Below, in pieces: positions 11,448 to 22,236 of a stretch of DNA of 64,000 nucleotides; positions within the stretch are counted from its first letter, which is position 1; each line of letters opens with the position of its first letter. The notes below the pieces were generated by a model that did not search any database, had not been told where the DNA came from, and worked only from the letters and a program-made list of their open reading frames with translations. Source of the DNA: Suillus spraguei (lineage: Eukaryota > Basidiomycota > Agaricomycetes > Boletales > Suillaceae); contig JABCPU010000049.1 of assembly GCA_016800925.1 (NCBI GenBank), forward strand, positions 1 to 64,000, read 5' to 3'. The position numbers and the translations under genes are program-made.

Positions 11448-12347
11448 GCTTGTATCATACTATGACCATGGGGTCTTGTTATCACATTGATAATCTCAAG
11501 GGTGTCCATCTCACCCGTCACAGACGTCTCTTGACAAGTATTGTATCTCTAACAGCTCTTGCTGCGCATTACACTACTGTTCTCATGGCTCAAGAGAAAG
11601 AAAAGGCATTTTGGACCGAGCCAGAAGTAACTGCTTTAGTCGACTACCTTCATGAGCATCGGTCAGAGCATGCAGAAGGAGGCAACTTCAAGATCGTAAT
11701 ATTCAATGAAGCCGCAAAGGCTATTGCACCTAAGAGGGCACAGGGCCCACTAAAGACTGGCAAAATGTGCCCGACAAAGTGGACATCGGTGCGTTGCTAT
11801 GTTATCAGTCATCGATCTCAACTAACAAGCGTCTAGTTGAAGCACATCTACAATGCTATTGACAAGTATTGTAAACAATCTGGGATCAACCAGTGGCACC
11901 CTGAGTATGGTGCAAACATTCAGGGGGAAGCAGCGGCGGCAGTATTTGATGCGTATGTCCAGCAAAAGGTATGTCATTATACTACTATGTAATGCTGCTT
12001 TACTAATACTATGGCACTTTTTTCAGTCCAATTCTGCAATGTGTCCATTCAGAAACTGTGGATGGGTATATCTTGAGCGGATGCAGGAGATTTTACCTGT
12101 TGGTGGCGCACGAGGGGTGGGAGCTTTCCGAGCCACTGATGTTCCAGTGCCCTCCATCAATGACGAGCCTGATGTGGATGCTGCAGGAGTTCAGGCTCCT
12201 GGATCTAGTAGCTCCATGAGTGGTGACGTTATCATGTCTGGGGCCAATGCCCCTCCACCACTGTCTATGCCTCCCCTGTCTGGCACTCCTATCATGTCTG
12301 GGATCAATGCTCCTCCACCGCTGTCTATGACTCCCCCATCTGGTACT

Positions 12348-12833
12348 TGTTACAGAATGTTACAGTCGTACGTGCCCCTATTCATTTTCCCTTTGTTTCC
12401 TTACTTGTATATCATGTCACATGACTCTGACTCATATGCTCAATGCATTTGTACAACACATGCCTTCCTTATTAGGATACACAGTTATGTTTTCACGGTT
12501 ACTTGGTCTGTGCGCACATATTGGCCTATTTAAGCACAGTGTACTTGTAGTAGATTCCCTACTTTAATCTTACTGGGTTTTACCTGGAATCTCCTTCGCT
12601 TAGGTCTCCAACCTAAGTCGTCTTGAATCGTCTCTAAGTCTAAGCACTCCTTAGCCTTAGTCTCTATTCTCGCGGATACCTCTTAGACTTGTCTTTGAGG
12701 CTGAACCCTTGATCATACTCGGAACGCGTTCCTTGTACTTTCACCTTGTCCTCTTCTGGACATTGTAAGAACCTCCCAGCAGACCGTCTGTGTCTTCTCA
12801 CTGTCGCTGGTGACGCCACCCCAGTTCGTAACA
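12348..12833 (+). repeat. 5' LTR of the Ty3 element
   Basis: 486 bp, TG...CA ended. The first 8 bases TGTTACAG are repeated 10 bp inside (TGTTACAGAATGTTACAG). It contains a TATTTAAG box at 12527 and the sequence ACTTTAATCTT at 12561-12571, which is complementary to the primer site just after the LTR. The solo and partial LTRs at 26594, 32670, 37188 and 37867 belong to the same family. Confidence 0.95.
12527..12571 (+). promoter_or_regulatory. LTR promoter (TATA-like box) and predicted RNA 5' end used for self-priming
   Basis: TATTTAAG at 12527-12534 is the best TATA-like element in the LTR. A start about 27-34 bp downstream would place the RNA 5' end at or near ACTTTAATCTT (12561-12571). That 11-mer is the exact reverse complement of AAGATTAAAGT at 12835-12845. 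In the Tf1/sushi group the first bases of the RNA fold back on the PBS to prime minus-strand DNA. The match is seen; the start site and mechanism are inferred. Confidence 0.65.
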
Positions 12834-12834
12834 A

Positions 12835-12845
12835 AAGATTAAAGT
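12835..12845 (+). other. Primer binding site of self-priming type
   Basis: AAGATTAAAGT begins one base after the 5' LTR. It does not start with the TGG expected for a tRNA 3'-end primer. It is perfectly complementary to 12561-12571 inside the LTR. The second family copy has the same pair at 27003-27013 and 26796-26806. Confidence 0.7.
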
Positions 12846-13015
12846 CTACCTGATCGTTGACTATCCAGTCTTCGACCCTGAACCCCAAACTAGCGTACGC
12901 GTATGCTGAGCAGATTACCAAGAGGAGCCCTCTGACAGAAGACAAGCCCTAACGGACAGCAAGACAGCGTGTGTAGGCACCGAGAAAGTATAACTCATCA
13001 GACAAATCATCAACC

Positions 13016-13855
13016 ATGATGACCAAAGAATTTGAATACAAGATCGGTCAACCAAAAGGTTTTGATGGAGATCGTGATAACTCTCGCGAGTTTATCCAGT
13101 CGTGCAACTTGCACTTTGACATCAATGAAAAGCTCTACACCACTGACAAACAGAAGATCATTTTCATAACATCCTTCATGACCAAGAAGAATGCCAAATC
13201 TTGGAAGGAACAGTTCCTTGACCATGCCCAATCAACCGACACCTCTGGACAAAAAGTTGGTTATGGAACCATGGTGGACTTTATGAAAAGTTTCAAAGAA
13301 GCCTTCGACCCAGTGGATACCAAGGGAACCGCACTTACGAAACTCAGAGACCTTAAACAAGGAACAGGAGATCTTCATACCTACATCGCAGATTTCGAGG
13401 CACTTGCAGCCAAGGCTCGTATCAACGACGATGCAACAAAGATTCAATTTTTCCAAGATGGCCTGAATTGGGGCATTCTTACAAAGCTTTTCGCACTAGG
13501 AGATGTCTCAGAAGTATTTCGAGACGTTGTGCTGCAATGCATTTCCATTGACAACTCCCATCATCGTCTTCAAGCCATGAGGACACGTCATGCTCCACAA
13601 CAGAAGAAGAAGAACTATGGAAATGCATGATACATCCCTAATCGTGACTCCAACGCAATGGTCGTAGATCGAATCTCCGACACGGAAAGATCCGAATGCA
13701 TGAAGAAGGGACAATGCTTTGGATGCAAGAAGACAGGACACTGCATTCATAATTGTCCTGACAGAAAGAAGAAAACCCCACTCCGTCAAACTGAAGTCAA
13801 AGAAGGGGAAGACGATGAAGAAGAAACTGTAAGATGGATCGTTGCGGATTTTTGA
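13016..13855 (+). pseudogene. gag of the Ty3 element, one nonsense codon before the zinc knuckle
   Basis: It encodes the capsid/nucleocapsid precursor (about 280 codons). Start ATG 13016 (MMTKEFEYKIGQPKGFDGD). The capsid-like region is marked by FITSFMTKKNAKSWKEQF and LRDLKQGTGDLHTYIADFE (residues about 45-130), as in Ty3/Tf retrotransposon gag domains. An in-frame TGA at 13628-13630 interrupts it; the sister copy at 27.7 kb has an Arg codon (CGT) there. The frame then continues with the nucleocapsid knuckle CFGCKKTGHCIHNC (C-x2-C-x4-H-x4-C, about 13715-13756) and ends at 13855. Pol begins in the -1 frame and overlaps the gag end, so a -1 shift would be needed. I see no classic slippery heptamer. 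Confidence 0.88.
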
Positions 13856-16800
13856 CTTGGAGAAACAAAGACTCGACGTATGTTTCTCCCAAAGTATTAC
13901 TAAGACTTGTATGCGCTGTAGGTGAAAGAAAAGAACTTCGTGTCCCTATCACCCTTCACTCGTGTACTTGCTTGAAATCCGTCGACACCACTGCTGTCAT
14001 TGACTCAGGAGCGGTGTCTTCTTAGATAGATGATCTATAGATAAAGACCTATAAAACCAAATATCTCCACGGTCAGTGATTCAGACAAATACCAATGACT
14101 GATAACGTGGTTGTATGTGGGTGGCTGTTTAACGTTCCCCAGGCTACGGTCAGCAAATGAGTCACTTCTGTGAGATCAGCAAACTCTTGGACAATGACAA
14201 AGATTCTCGAAACAACTAAACTTCAAAGAAAAACACAGAAGTCGAACAAACTTAGAAACAGAAGTAACTGGCCAAACTACGCCCTCCAACAGAATGCAGG
14301 TGTTTTGCAACAATTGTGCTACTGAAATTTGTGGGAAGTTACAACAATCACCTTCTCAGACAAGCAGGTAGGATCCCTGGTCAAGACTAGTCACTACTTC
14401 AGAGATCTTCTAGCTTACTATTGAACCTGCTGCCAAGGAACTCACTATGAGTATTAAGCAGTTAGCAGGAATGGACGTCCTTGGATTTCAATACCAAGTC
14501 CCCTTTCAATAACTAGAGTCTATCAGTCAGTGAAGACCTCAACTCAGTATCGCTACTCAGATGTGCAAGATAGAGTGTTGCTACCAACTTCTGAAGTCTC
14601 TCCTACTAAGCTACTCTGGCCTTAGATGGACTAAAGAGACAACACAAATATTAGAAACACAAGGACACTTAGCACCAACAAACTTTGAAAAAGAGAGAGA
14701 GACCAGTAATCAAAGAAAAAGAAGAAAAGAGAAAGATTCAAAAGAAACAGAAGCAAGGAAACAGACAACAGAGAAAGAAAAACAGAGAGGAAGATGATGA
14801 AAGAAACTAGAATGAATTTAATTTGTCAAAGAAAAAAGATTTGTTGTCTTGCTGGTTGTCAGACACAGTGAGCTCAGGGTCTTGCTAGTTGTTGAGCACA
14901 GTGAGCTCAAGGTAGTGCTATCTCGCAGAGTAGACTTCCAATCTTACTGTTGTTGACAATGTTCTTGACAGTGTGCTGATAGTGCTGGTCACACTTCACT
15001 CTCAGTTATATTTCTGAGGGGGAGAAAAATCTCCCTTCTTATTGACAAAAAGGTGGGTATTATATAGACAAAATGAATGGCTATGCTACTGTTTTCCCAC
15101 ATTTTGTAGGGGTGCTGACCTACCCTATTTATTGAATATTGTCATAGTTGATTTGTAATATGCTCAAGGGTGTGAGAAAAAGTCATGTGGGATATCAATG
15201 GCTATGCATAAATTTGAGATCAGGTGACTATTAGTGGCTATCCTAGGAGGAATATCAATTATGTAATATTTGAAGCATAAATTTGCACTTTTTGTAGATG
15301 CATAGAGGTGACGCGAGTGAATCATAATGTGTTTCATGAGTTTTTCTGCAGGGTAACTCTATGTAATTATTTTGCTGGGGTCACCTGACATCTGTGGGAA
15401 TCTTATGAAGTAGTTTCTGTAGCCAAACATACATAAACACACCCATGAAAAATGAATTAGAAATAATAAGCAAACTTTTTTACGAGCAAGAAGAAACTTT
15501 CGATTCTGCATCATGGATTAATTTCTGAATAGAGGAACACTAAGCTATTATAGTCCTGGTACTATTTGTCAGCTGCAGTAGTGTTTAGTCAGCCATGCAC
15601 CAGACCAGTTTGGTGCATGTCAGTGGCAGGAACATTCATTTCTGAGGAGTTTGTGAAACTCCATCAAATCACACGACGAAAGCTCAAAACACCATTCCGA
15701 GTTACTACGGCAGATGGAACCCTTATCAAAGGAGGACCAATCACGCACTATTGTCTCCTAGTGGTCAAAATTGATGAACGAACCATGTATGGAAAATTCA
15801 ACATTACCAAACTAGGAAGGAGAGATCAAATCCTTCTGGGAATCCCATGGTTACGAGCAATGAACCCAAGTATCGATTGGGCTGCTGAAACACTTGTCCT
15901 TCCTCGAATGGCAAAATCGGATGAAATTGAAATTGACTTGGATACGGATAGGAAGAAGAATGGGTTGCCTCAACTCTTCAATCATCATTCCAAATGGCAA
16001 CATTCCAGACTTCCGAAATCGCTTGTAACCCCTTTCGTTCCTGAAGATTCGAAACTTGAAGAACAAATGCCAAGTACTGCAAACCCCACTCCTCGTGTAC
16101 AATTGCCACGAGCAGTATCACCGATTCCAAGAGCAGAAAAACGCAAGAATGAATCTGAACCCGAATATCGGGTTGGAACAGAACCTATCGAGCAACGACC
16201 AATAGATGAACAGAAGCATGGGAAAAGAAAAGCAGAAGAAGAGATCCCCAGACAAGATACCAACGTACCAAAACTGTCCAAATTCTACGTTCCCCCGAAA
16301 ACTCTTTCAGCTTCAATTGAAGAAATCCCCGATGAAGAAGAAGAACCCATGCCCTCACTGATCCCAACAGAGGATGATGACCAATTCAACACCATGCAAG
16401 ATGTCTGGCACGCACCAGAAGTGCGAGAGATTTCTTCCTATGAACTTGGAGAAGGAGAATTCCTTGTGGAATATGATACCGATGGAGTCAGTATGAGGAT
16501 CATCGAAGAAGTATCCATGGATACACCCCTCACACATGATGGAACTTCTCAACTCGAACAACTCTCCAACTATTCCGCAGTTCCACTTCCCCCTCCAAAA
16601 TTTAGCAACAAAGCACAGGAATTCGCCACGGATGAGAAGGAAAAGAAAAAGAAACCCTTTGAGGAATTGGTCCCGGACTACCTCCATGACTTCGCTGACG
16701 TCTTTGCTAAAGACGGTTTGAACAAACTACCCCCTGAATGCCCTGGTATTGATCATCGGATTGATACTAAACCCGGTTTCATCCCTCATACGTCTAAGGT

Positions 16801-19558
16801 TTACCTGTTATCAGAAAAAGAACGCGCCGCCGTCAAAACGTTTATTGATGAAAACGTTGCGAAAGGTTTTATCTCGGAATCGAAGTCACCCCAGGCTAGT
16901 GGCTTCTTCTTTGTGGGAAAGAAGAGTGGAGAATTGCGTCCCTGTCATGATTACCGCTACATCAATGATTGGACAGTCAAGAATGCATACCCACTCCCAC
17001 TTCCTATCTCCCTCGTTGCATGACTTCACAACGCACAGTTCTTTACGAAAATGGATATTCGGTCTGGTTATAACAATATTCGCATCCATCCCGATGATCG
17101 CTGGAAAGCTGCCTTTACTACGGAATTCAGTCTTTTTGAACCAAACGTCATGTTCTTTGGCCTTTGTAATTCCCCAGCAACTTTCCAAGCATACATGAAT
17201 CGCACCTTCCAACAGGAAATCAACGAAGGATGGATGGTTATCTACATGGACGATATCCTGATTTTCTCTACGACTATGGAAGAACACCATGAAAGAACTA
17301 GACGGGTTTTGATGAAAATACGAAAAGAACATCTGTTCCTGAAACCGGAGAAATGCACGTTTGATGCAGAAGAAGTGGAATACCTCGGAATGATAATTCG
17401 CCCCGGACAAGTTGCTATGGATACCGCCAAGACCAAGGGAATCTCCGAATGGCCAGTTCCGAAATCTGTAAAAGATGTTCGGTCATTCCTCGGCTTTTGC
17501 AACTTCTACTGCACATTCATTTCCCACTATTCTGACATCGCTCGACCGCTTATCGATTAACAAAGAAAGATAAGGCCTTTGATTGGTCAACGAATGCATG
17601 GACACCTTCGAAGAACTGAAACGACGCTTTACATCCCAACGGTACTCCGTAACCCTGATCCGTCCCGACAATTTGCTATTGCTACTGACGCTTCGCTCGT
17701 AGCAACCGGCGGAGTTCTCCTGCAGACTGATGAAAATGGTGTTTATCACCCATGTGCATACCTCTCACAGTCTTTGAACCCTGCGGAGCGCAATTACCAG
17801 ATCTTTGACCGGGAACTCCTTGCCGTAATCCAGGCATTGAATGAATGGCGTCATTATCTCGAAGGAAACTCACACCCTGTCTTGGTATTCACCGACCACA
17901 AGAACCTTCTATACTTTAGAAGTGCACAGAAGCTTACCCGCCGCCAAGCACGTTGGCAACTGATTTTGTCTATTTATGACATTGAACTGCATCACGTTGC
18001 AGGTACTAAATTAGCAGTACCTGATGCACTATCTCGCCGGCCCGACTACGATTCCGGTAAAGACGATAACGAAGACCAGACTCTCCTCCCTGACGCTCTA
18101 TTTGTTCGTCTTATTGACACCGACTTGAAGGATGTGCTGTCATCCTCTGACCCCCTCGACGACCCTGTCTTCAAGACGGCGTCTGATGCCCTTGATGGCG
18201 TGTGCCTTCCCCCTATGAAATCGGCACTCTCTGACTGGAAGATTGAGGAGAACGTCCTCTATTTTAAGAATCGCGCCTATATTCCACCGCGCATCGCTCC
18301 GATATCCTGAAAAGGTATCATGATCATCCTACCCGGGTCATCCCGGTAGATTCAAAACAGAAGAGCTTGTTAAACGGAGGCTTGGTGGCCCGCTATGGGC
18401 TCCTACATTCGGAAATATGTGGAAGGGTGCGCCCTTTGCCAGCAGATGAAAGCAGATACACATCCTATTCGCCCACCGCTCACTCCAATCCCCTCATCTG
18501 CAACTCGACCTTTTTCCCAGGTCTCTGTCGACCTTATCACTGACCTCCCTGTCTCTGGTGGCTTTGACAGTATCATGGTCGTGGTAGACCATGGCCTTAT
18601 GAAGGGGGTAATTATTATCCCTTGTTTGAAAACCATCACTTCCGAAGGCGTTGCTAAACTATTTTTGAAACACGTCTACCGCCGATTTGGACTCCATGAC
18701 AAAGTTATATCGGATCGAGGCCCGCAGTTCCTATCTCGCTTCTCTAAGGAACTTGCCCGACTTCTCGACTACGTCATCGCTCCATCCACAGCTTATCACC
18801 CGCAGACTGATGGTCAAACTGAAAGGCTAAATCAAGAACTCGAAACATATCTACGCATCTATTGCCGCAACAACCCGAAGATTGGGTAGAACACCTACCA
18901 ATCGCCGAATTCGTCCACAACCACCGAAAACATGATGCAAGGAATGCATCACCTTTCTATCTAATGATGGGATATGAACCACGCGCTATCCCTCACCTTA
19001 TCCCTGACTCATCCGTCCCCGCAGCAGAAGATCGAGTACGATCTCTGCAGAAGATAAGAGAAGAAGCAATCGCCTGTCATAACATTGCAATGCAGACAAT
19101 GGCCGAACGATCCCGAGGAGATAAGTACACCCCATGGAAGATCGGAGATAAGGTTTGGCTATCTGCCGCTAATCTTAGACTCAAACTCCCATCAAGGAAA
19201 CTCGCCCCAAACGATACGGACCTTTCCCGATCATCGATGTCTTATCTCCCATCACGTTCACACTCAAACTCCCTCCGCAGTGGAAAATTCATCCCACGTT
19301 CCACGCTTCTGTCTTATCATCCTATAGCGAAACGGACGTACACGGCCGAACTTCCCCGAACCACCACCTGACATCATCGAAGAAGAAGAAGAATATGAAG
19401 TAGAAGCAATCCTTTCTCACAAAGGAACCGGCACTCGCCGACGTTATCTTGTTTCCTGGAAAGGATATTCATCGGGAGATAACGAATGGCTCCCAGAAAA
19501 GAACTTGAAGAACTCCGCTCGAATCTTGAACGCTTATAAGAAGCAACACGCCCTCTGA
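13856..19558 (+). pseudogene. pol of the Ty3 element: protease, RT, RNase H, integrase, chromodomain (multiply broken)
   Basis: Visible domains in order. Protease with TTAVIDSGA (about 13995-14012), interrupted by the insert 14015-15622 and resumed at AGTFISEEF. Reverse transcriptase with LRPCHDYRYIN (about 16940), YMDDILIFS (about 17245) and FLGFCNFY (about 17490). RNase H with FAIATDASLVATGG (about 17670) and VLVFTDHKNLLYF. Zinc-binding [13 protein letters not shown] (about 18430). Integrase core [19 protein letters not shown] and [12 protein letters not shown] (D, D, E). Chromodomain [13 protein letters not shown] and [17 protein letters not shown] (about 19388-19510). Damage: TGA at 17021 (CGA to TGA), frameshifts near 17553, 17600 and 17640, stops near 18308-18375, and frameshifts near 18885 and 19200. 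A long acidic and charged spacer (about 15950-16660) separates protease and RT. Confidence 0.9.
14015..15622. mobile_element. 1.6-kb non-coding insertion inside the Ty3 protease
   Basis: Comparison with the sister copy (28120-28150) shows that the protease frame is cut between DSGA and GTFISEEF. The inserted DNA is 1608 bp, TG...CA ended (TGTCTTCTTAG...GCATGTCA). It is flanked by GCGG (14011-14014) and GTGG (15623-15626), a possible 4-bp duplication with one change. It has no ORF of note and a purine-rich run at 14690-14800. It also has a GAGGGGGAGAAAAA tract at about 15016 and a terminal hairpin CATGCACCA/TGGTGCATG (15595-15619). Without long terminal repeats or a domain its class is unknown. 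Confidence 0.65.
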
Positions 19559-19612
19559 TTATCCTTCAGTCAATCAACTCGCACTAGCACTTGATCAACT
19601 ACCACCATTGAA

Positions 19613-21076
19613 ATGTCTTTCCCCACTGCCTACATCACCCCCGTCACCATTGCCAACAACGACTCCGACTCTGATGCTGAACATATGGATCCCTTACCAC
19701 TGAAATCGACAACACTTCCTACATTGAAGCCGCCCTTCTATGTGAAGGACACGCCCTTGAAATTGAAAGAATCCTCACAGAAAAAGGTGCCTTCCCGGCC
19801 CTCCTCCTCGTCAACATTATCCTACTGCCGCCCTCATCGAAGCCACAGCCAATGAAACCACAGATGCTACATATCGTCAACGCTTCTTACATCTTCAAAA
19901 ATGCATTCGTTCTTATGCTATGTTGTTGCTTCCCGGTTCTTTTAAAAGCAATGTTGAAGAAGCTATTCACATGTGGCCGAACGTCGAGCAGGCGTTGCTC
20001 GACCTCCCTCTCCGCAGGAAGATGCACCACTTCCTATTACAGCACCCCCTGCTTCGCGCATGTATTCTAGTGTTGACGCCCTTGCTGGCTTATGCACTGC
20101 TGTCCAGAGATCGGGCAGCTCACCAATGCAGTCGTTGAAACCATCCAGCAATCAGTCGCTGAAACCAGAGCAGCCAGAAACCTAGTCGAAGAAGCCATCA
20201 CTGATTTGCAACAAACACAAGCCGACCTCGCTTCTCCTCGAACCCCATCTCCCATCAAACAACCCACTTCATCGTCTCCCATCATAGTTTCTCATGACCA
20301 TCCCGCATGGCTATACGAGCCCTGTTCCGAAGAACAGTGTGAAGCTGCAAAGAAGTTAGGAATTCCTGTCGTTGAATTAATAACACTCGGCCCTCGACTT
20401 CGTGACCTTCAGATCCATCCTCCCATGTCTATCCCATCTTCATTTGGCCAATGGATCCTGTCTTGCCAGTCTTAGTAAAGGACTTCGGCATCACTTCCCC
20501 TTCTTCTTCAAACGAACTTCTTGCGGTTGCTGAACGAGGAACTACTCCTGATCTCCCGTCTCCGCGTACATGCTAACCACTAAACAACAAGCGCAGCTTC
20601 GACGCGATAATAACCTTGCCTTAAAACGCATGACGCGAAAGAAAGGGAAGAAGCGTGCCAGATCCACTAGTCCCCCACCAATTATCTCACCATCTCCATT
20701 ATGTATGTCCATCTCCAACACTGACGAAAACATGAAATGCCGAATCTGCGGCATCGTCGGGCACCGGCAAAAGAATTGTCCCAACTATCAGTGTCAAGTC
20801 TGCCTGTGACACGGTCCCACCCATCTGTCCATTTATTGCCCTCAGCGTCATGGGGAACCCCCATTCACGCTTACCTGGAAGGACGATGGATTTTATGATG
20901 CACTACATAGGTGGGAACAGTATCTTATTAACCATCGACAATGAAAAGAAGGTCGACGAGCAAGAACTGTAGCAGAGGAGGAAGCGGCTTATATGTTAGG
21001 AGGAAGCGCCGCTGATGAAGACGTCGCTAACTACGACGACTATGATCCCATCTATGACGACAACCAAGATGTTTGA
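19613..21076 (+). pseudogene. Extra ORF after pol with zinc-knuckle motifs (degenerate)
   Basis: Sense-strand coding traces fill the space between the chromodomain stop and the 3' LTR. Pieces in changing frames: start MSFPTAYITPVTIANNDSD (19613), then HALEIERILTEKGAFPALLL (about 19750), RFLHLQKCIRSYAMLLLPG (about 19885), a likely coiled coil IGQLTNAVVETIQQSVAETR (about 20105-20200), DHPAWLYEPCSEEQCEAAKK (about 20295) and a basic stretch. A CCHC knuckle CRICGIVGHRQKNC follows (about 20740-20782), and then a second, broken Cys/His cluster CQVC...THLSIYC with an in-frame TGA at about 20807. The end is acidic (EEEAAYMLGGSAADEDVANY). It is probably a nucleic-acid-binding accessory protein of the element. 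Role unknown. Confidence 0.65.
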
Positions 21077-21097
21077 AAGTCGGTGACTTTCAATGTA

Positions 21098-21109
21098 ATA
21101 AGGGGGTAA
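21098..21109 (+). other. Polypurine tract before the 3' LTR
   Basis: TAAGGGGGTAA lies directly next to the 3' LTR start, the position where plus-strand DNA priming occurs in LTR retrotransposons. Short but well placed. Confidence 0.6.
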
Positions 21110-21595
21110 TGTTACAGAATGTTACAGTCGTACGTGCCCCTATTCATTTTCCCTTTGTTTCCTTACTTGTATATCATGTCACATGACTCTGACTCATATG
21201 CTCAATGCATTTGTACAACACATGCCTTCCTTATTAGGATACGCAGTTATGTTTTCACGGTTACTTGGTCTGTGCGCACATATTGGCCTATTTAAGCACA
21301 GTGTACTTGTAGTAGATTCCCTACTTTAATCTTACTGGGTTTTACCTGGAATCTCCTTCGCTTAGGTCTCCAACCTAAGTCGTCTTGAATCGTCTCTAAG
21401 TCTAAGCACTCCTTAGCCTTAGTCTCTATTCTCGCGGATACCTCTTAGACTTGTCTTTGAGGCTGAACCCTTGATCATACTCGGAACGCGTTCCTTGTAC
21501 TTTCACCTTGTCCTCTTCTGGACATTGTAAGAACCTCCCAGCAGACCGTCTGTGTCTTCTCACTGTCGCTGGTGACGCCACCCCAGTTCGTAACA
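21110..21595 (+). repeat. 3' LTR of the Ty3 element
   Basis: 486 bp, identical to the 5' LTR except for one base by eye (G at 21243 against A at 12481). It is followed by GTACT, the right target duplication, after which the interrupted Harbinger MYB-like frame resumes. Confidence 0.95.
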
Positions 21596-22236
21596 GTACT
21601 CCCACTCGACTGACTTTCTCTACAATCTGCGGTACTGGAAAGTGTTCACATGATGCTTCATCCATGTTCCAAGACGATGCGACTACATTCACATCTACAG
21701 TTCCTTCGTCGGACCAGCCACAACCATCTCAGCCAGCATCTAAGGCCAGTCGCGTGCAGGCCAGTCGCATGAAGATAGTTGCCTGATGACTAGCACTGCA
21801 AGAGCAGCCAAGATCACCCCAGCTGCAGCTGTCATGGGCATGCAGGGGTCCATTAATTGTCTCACTGATGTGATCGAGAGGGGTATGGTTACTGATGTGG
21901 AGAGGCTAGAGAAGCAGAGACACACTGCCTTGAATCTTTTGAATGGTGAAGACATGGACCTCTATCCATTGCAGGAGAGGGTCATTGTCATGCACATGTT
22001 TTCAGATGACCCAGCTGTCACTGACACATACCTTCAAATGGACGACAGGGACACACAGTATGCGTTCATCCAGCACATGCTCCAGTATATATTTCAGAAG
22101 AACCCGCAAGTGCTACAGGTGCCATACGTCCATCCACAGCTGTTGTAACCCATATGTTCAATCTTGCATGCAATCGTTTTTTTTTAAATTTTCGTACTCA
22201 ATTACTCATTGTTTCCGTACCAAAATACATGTGTTT

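Larger units (their letters stand above)
12348..21595 (+). mobile_element. Full-length Ty3/gypsy chromovirus (family B), 9248 bp
   Basis: It is bounded by 486-bp direct LTRs (12348-12833 and 21110-21595), each TGTTACAG...GTAACA, with one difference by eye (A at 12481, G at 21243). It is flanked by a perfect 5-bp target duplication GTACT (12343-12347 and 21596-21600). The internal order is self-priming-type PBS, gag with CCHC knuckle, protease, reverse transcriptase, RNase H, integrase and chromodomain, an extra ORF with a zinc knuckle, then a polypurine tract. Gag-pol carries several nonsense codons, frameshifts and a 1.6-kb insertion, so this copy cannot make a working polyprotein although its LTRs are almost identical. 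Confidence 0.95.
11585..22148 (+). pseudogene. Harbinger MYB/SANT-like DNA-binding gene, split by the Ty3 insertion
   Basis: The second protein of PIF/Harbinger elements, expected to bind DNA and help import or target the transposase. Start ATG 11585 (MAQEKEKAFWTEPEV); an upstream in-frame ATG exists at 11450. Exon 1 runs to 11788, intron 11789-11836 (48 bp, CTAAC branch point), exon 2 11837-11968, intron 11969-12026, exon 3 from 12027. Trp residues in FWTEPEV and PTKWTSLKH fit a trihelix/MYB domain (residues about 8-75). A proline/serine-rich linker with repeats of MSG.NAPPPLSM follows. The reading frame stops at 12347, where the Ty3 element sits, and resumes in the same frame at 21601. It then ends at a TGA at 21784, and the C-terminal part continues in the overlapping frame 21786-22148 (VMGMQGSINCLTDVIERG). 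The last shift may be a frameshift or a missed intron. Confidence 0.8.

Noticed and set aside
12664..12945. Minus-strand frame over the 5' LTR, also found over the 3' LTR at 21426-21692
   Set aside because: It is an accidental open frame in the LTR, repeated because the LTRs are repeated.
14015..15622. Helitron identity for the insertion because of its terminal hairpin
   Set aside because: No TC start, no CTRR end and no A/T insertion site, so the Helitron rules are not met.
15566..15630. Independent start of a protein at 15566 (MSAAVVFSQPC)
   Set aside because: These first codons belong to the end of the 1.6-kb insertion. The real protease frame starts again only at the AGTFISEEF segment.
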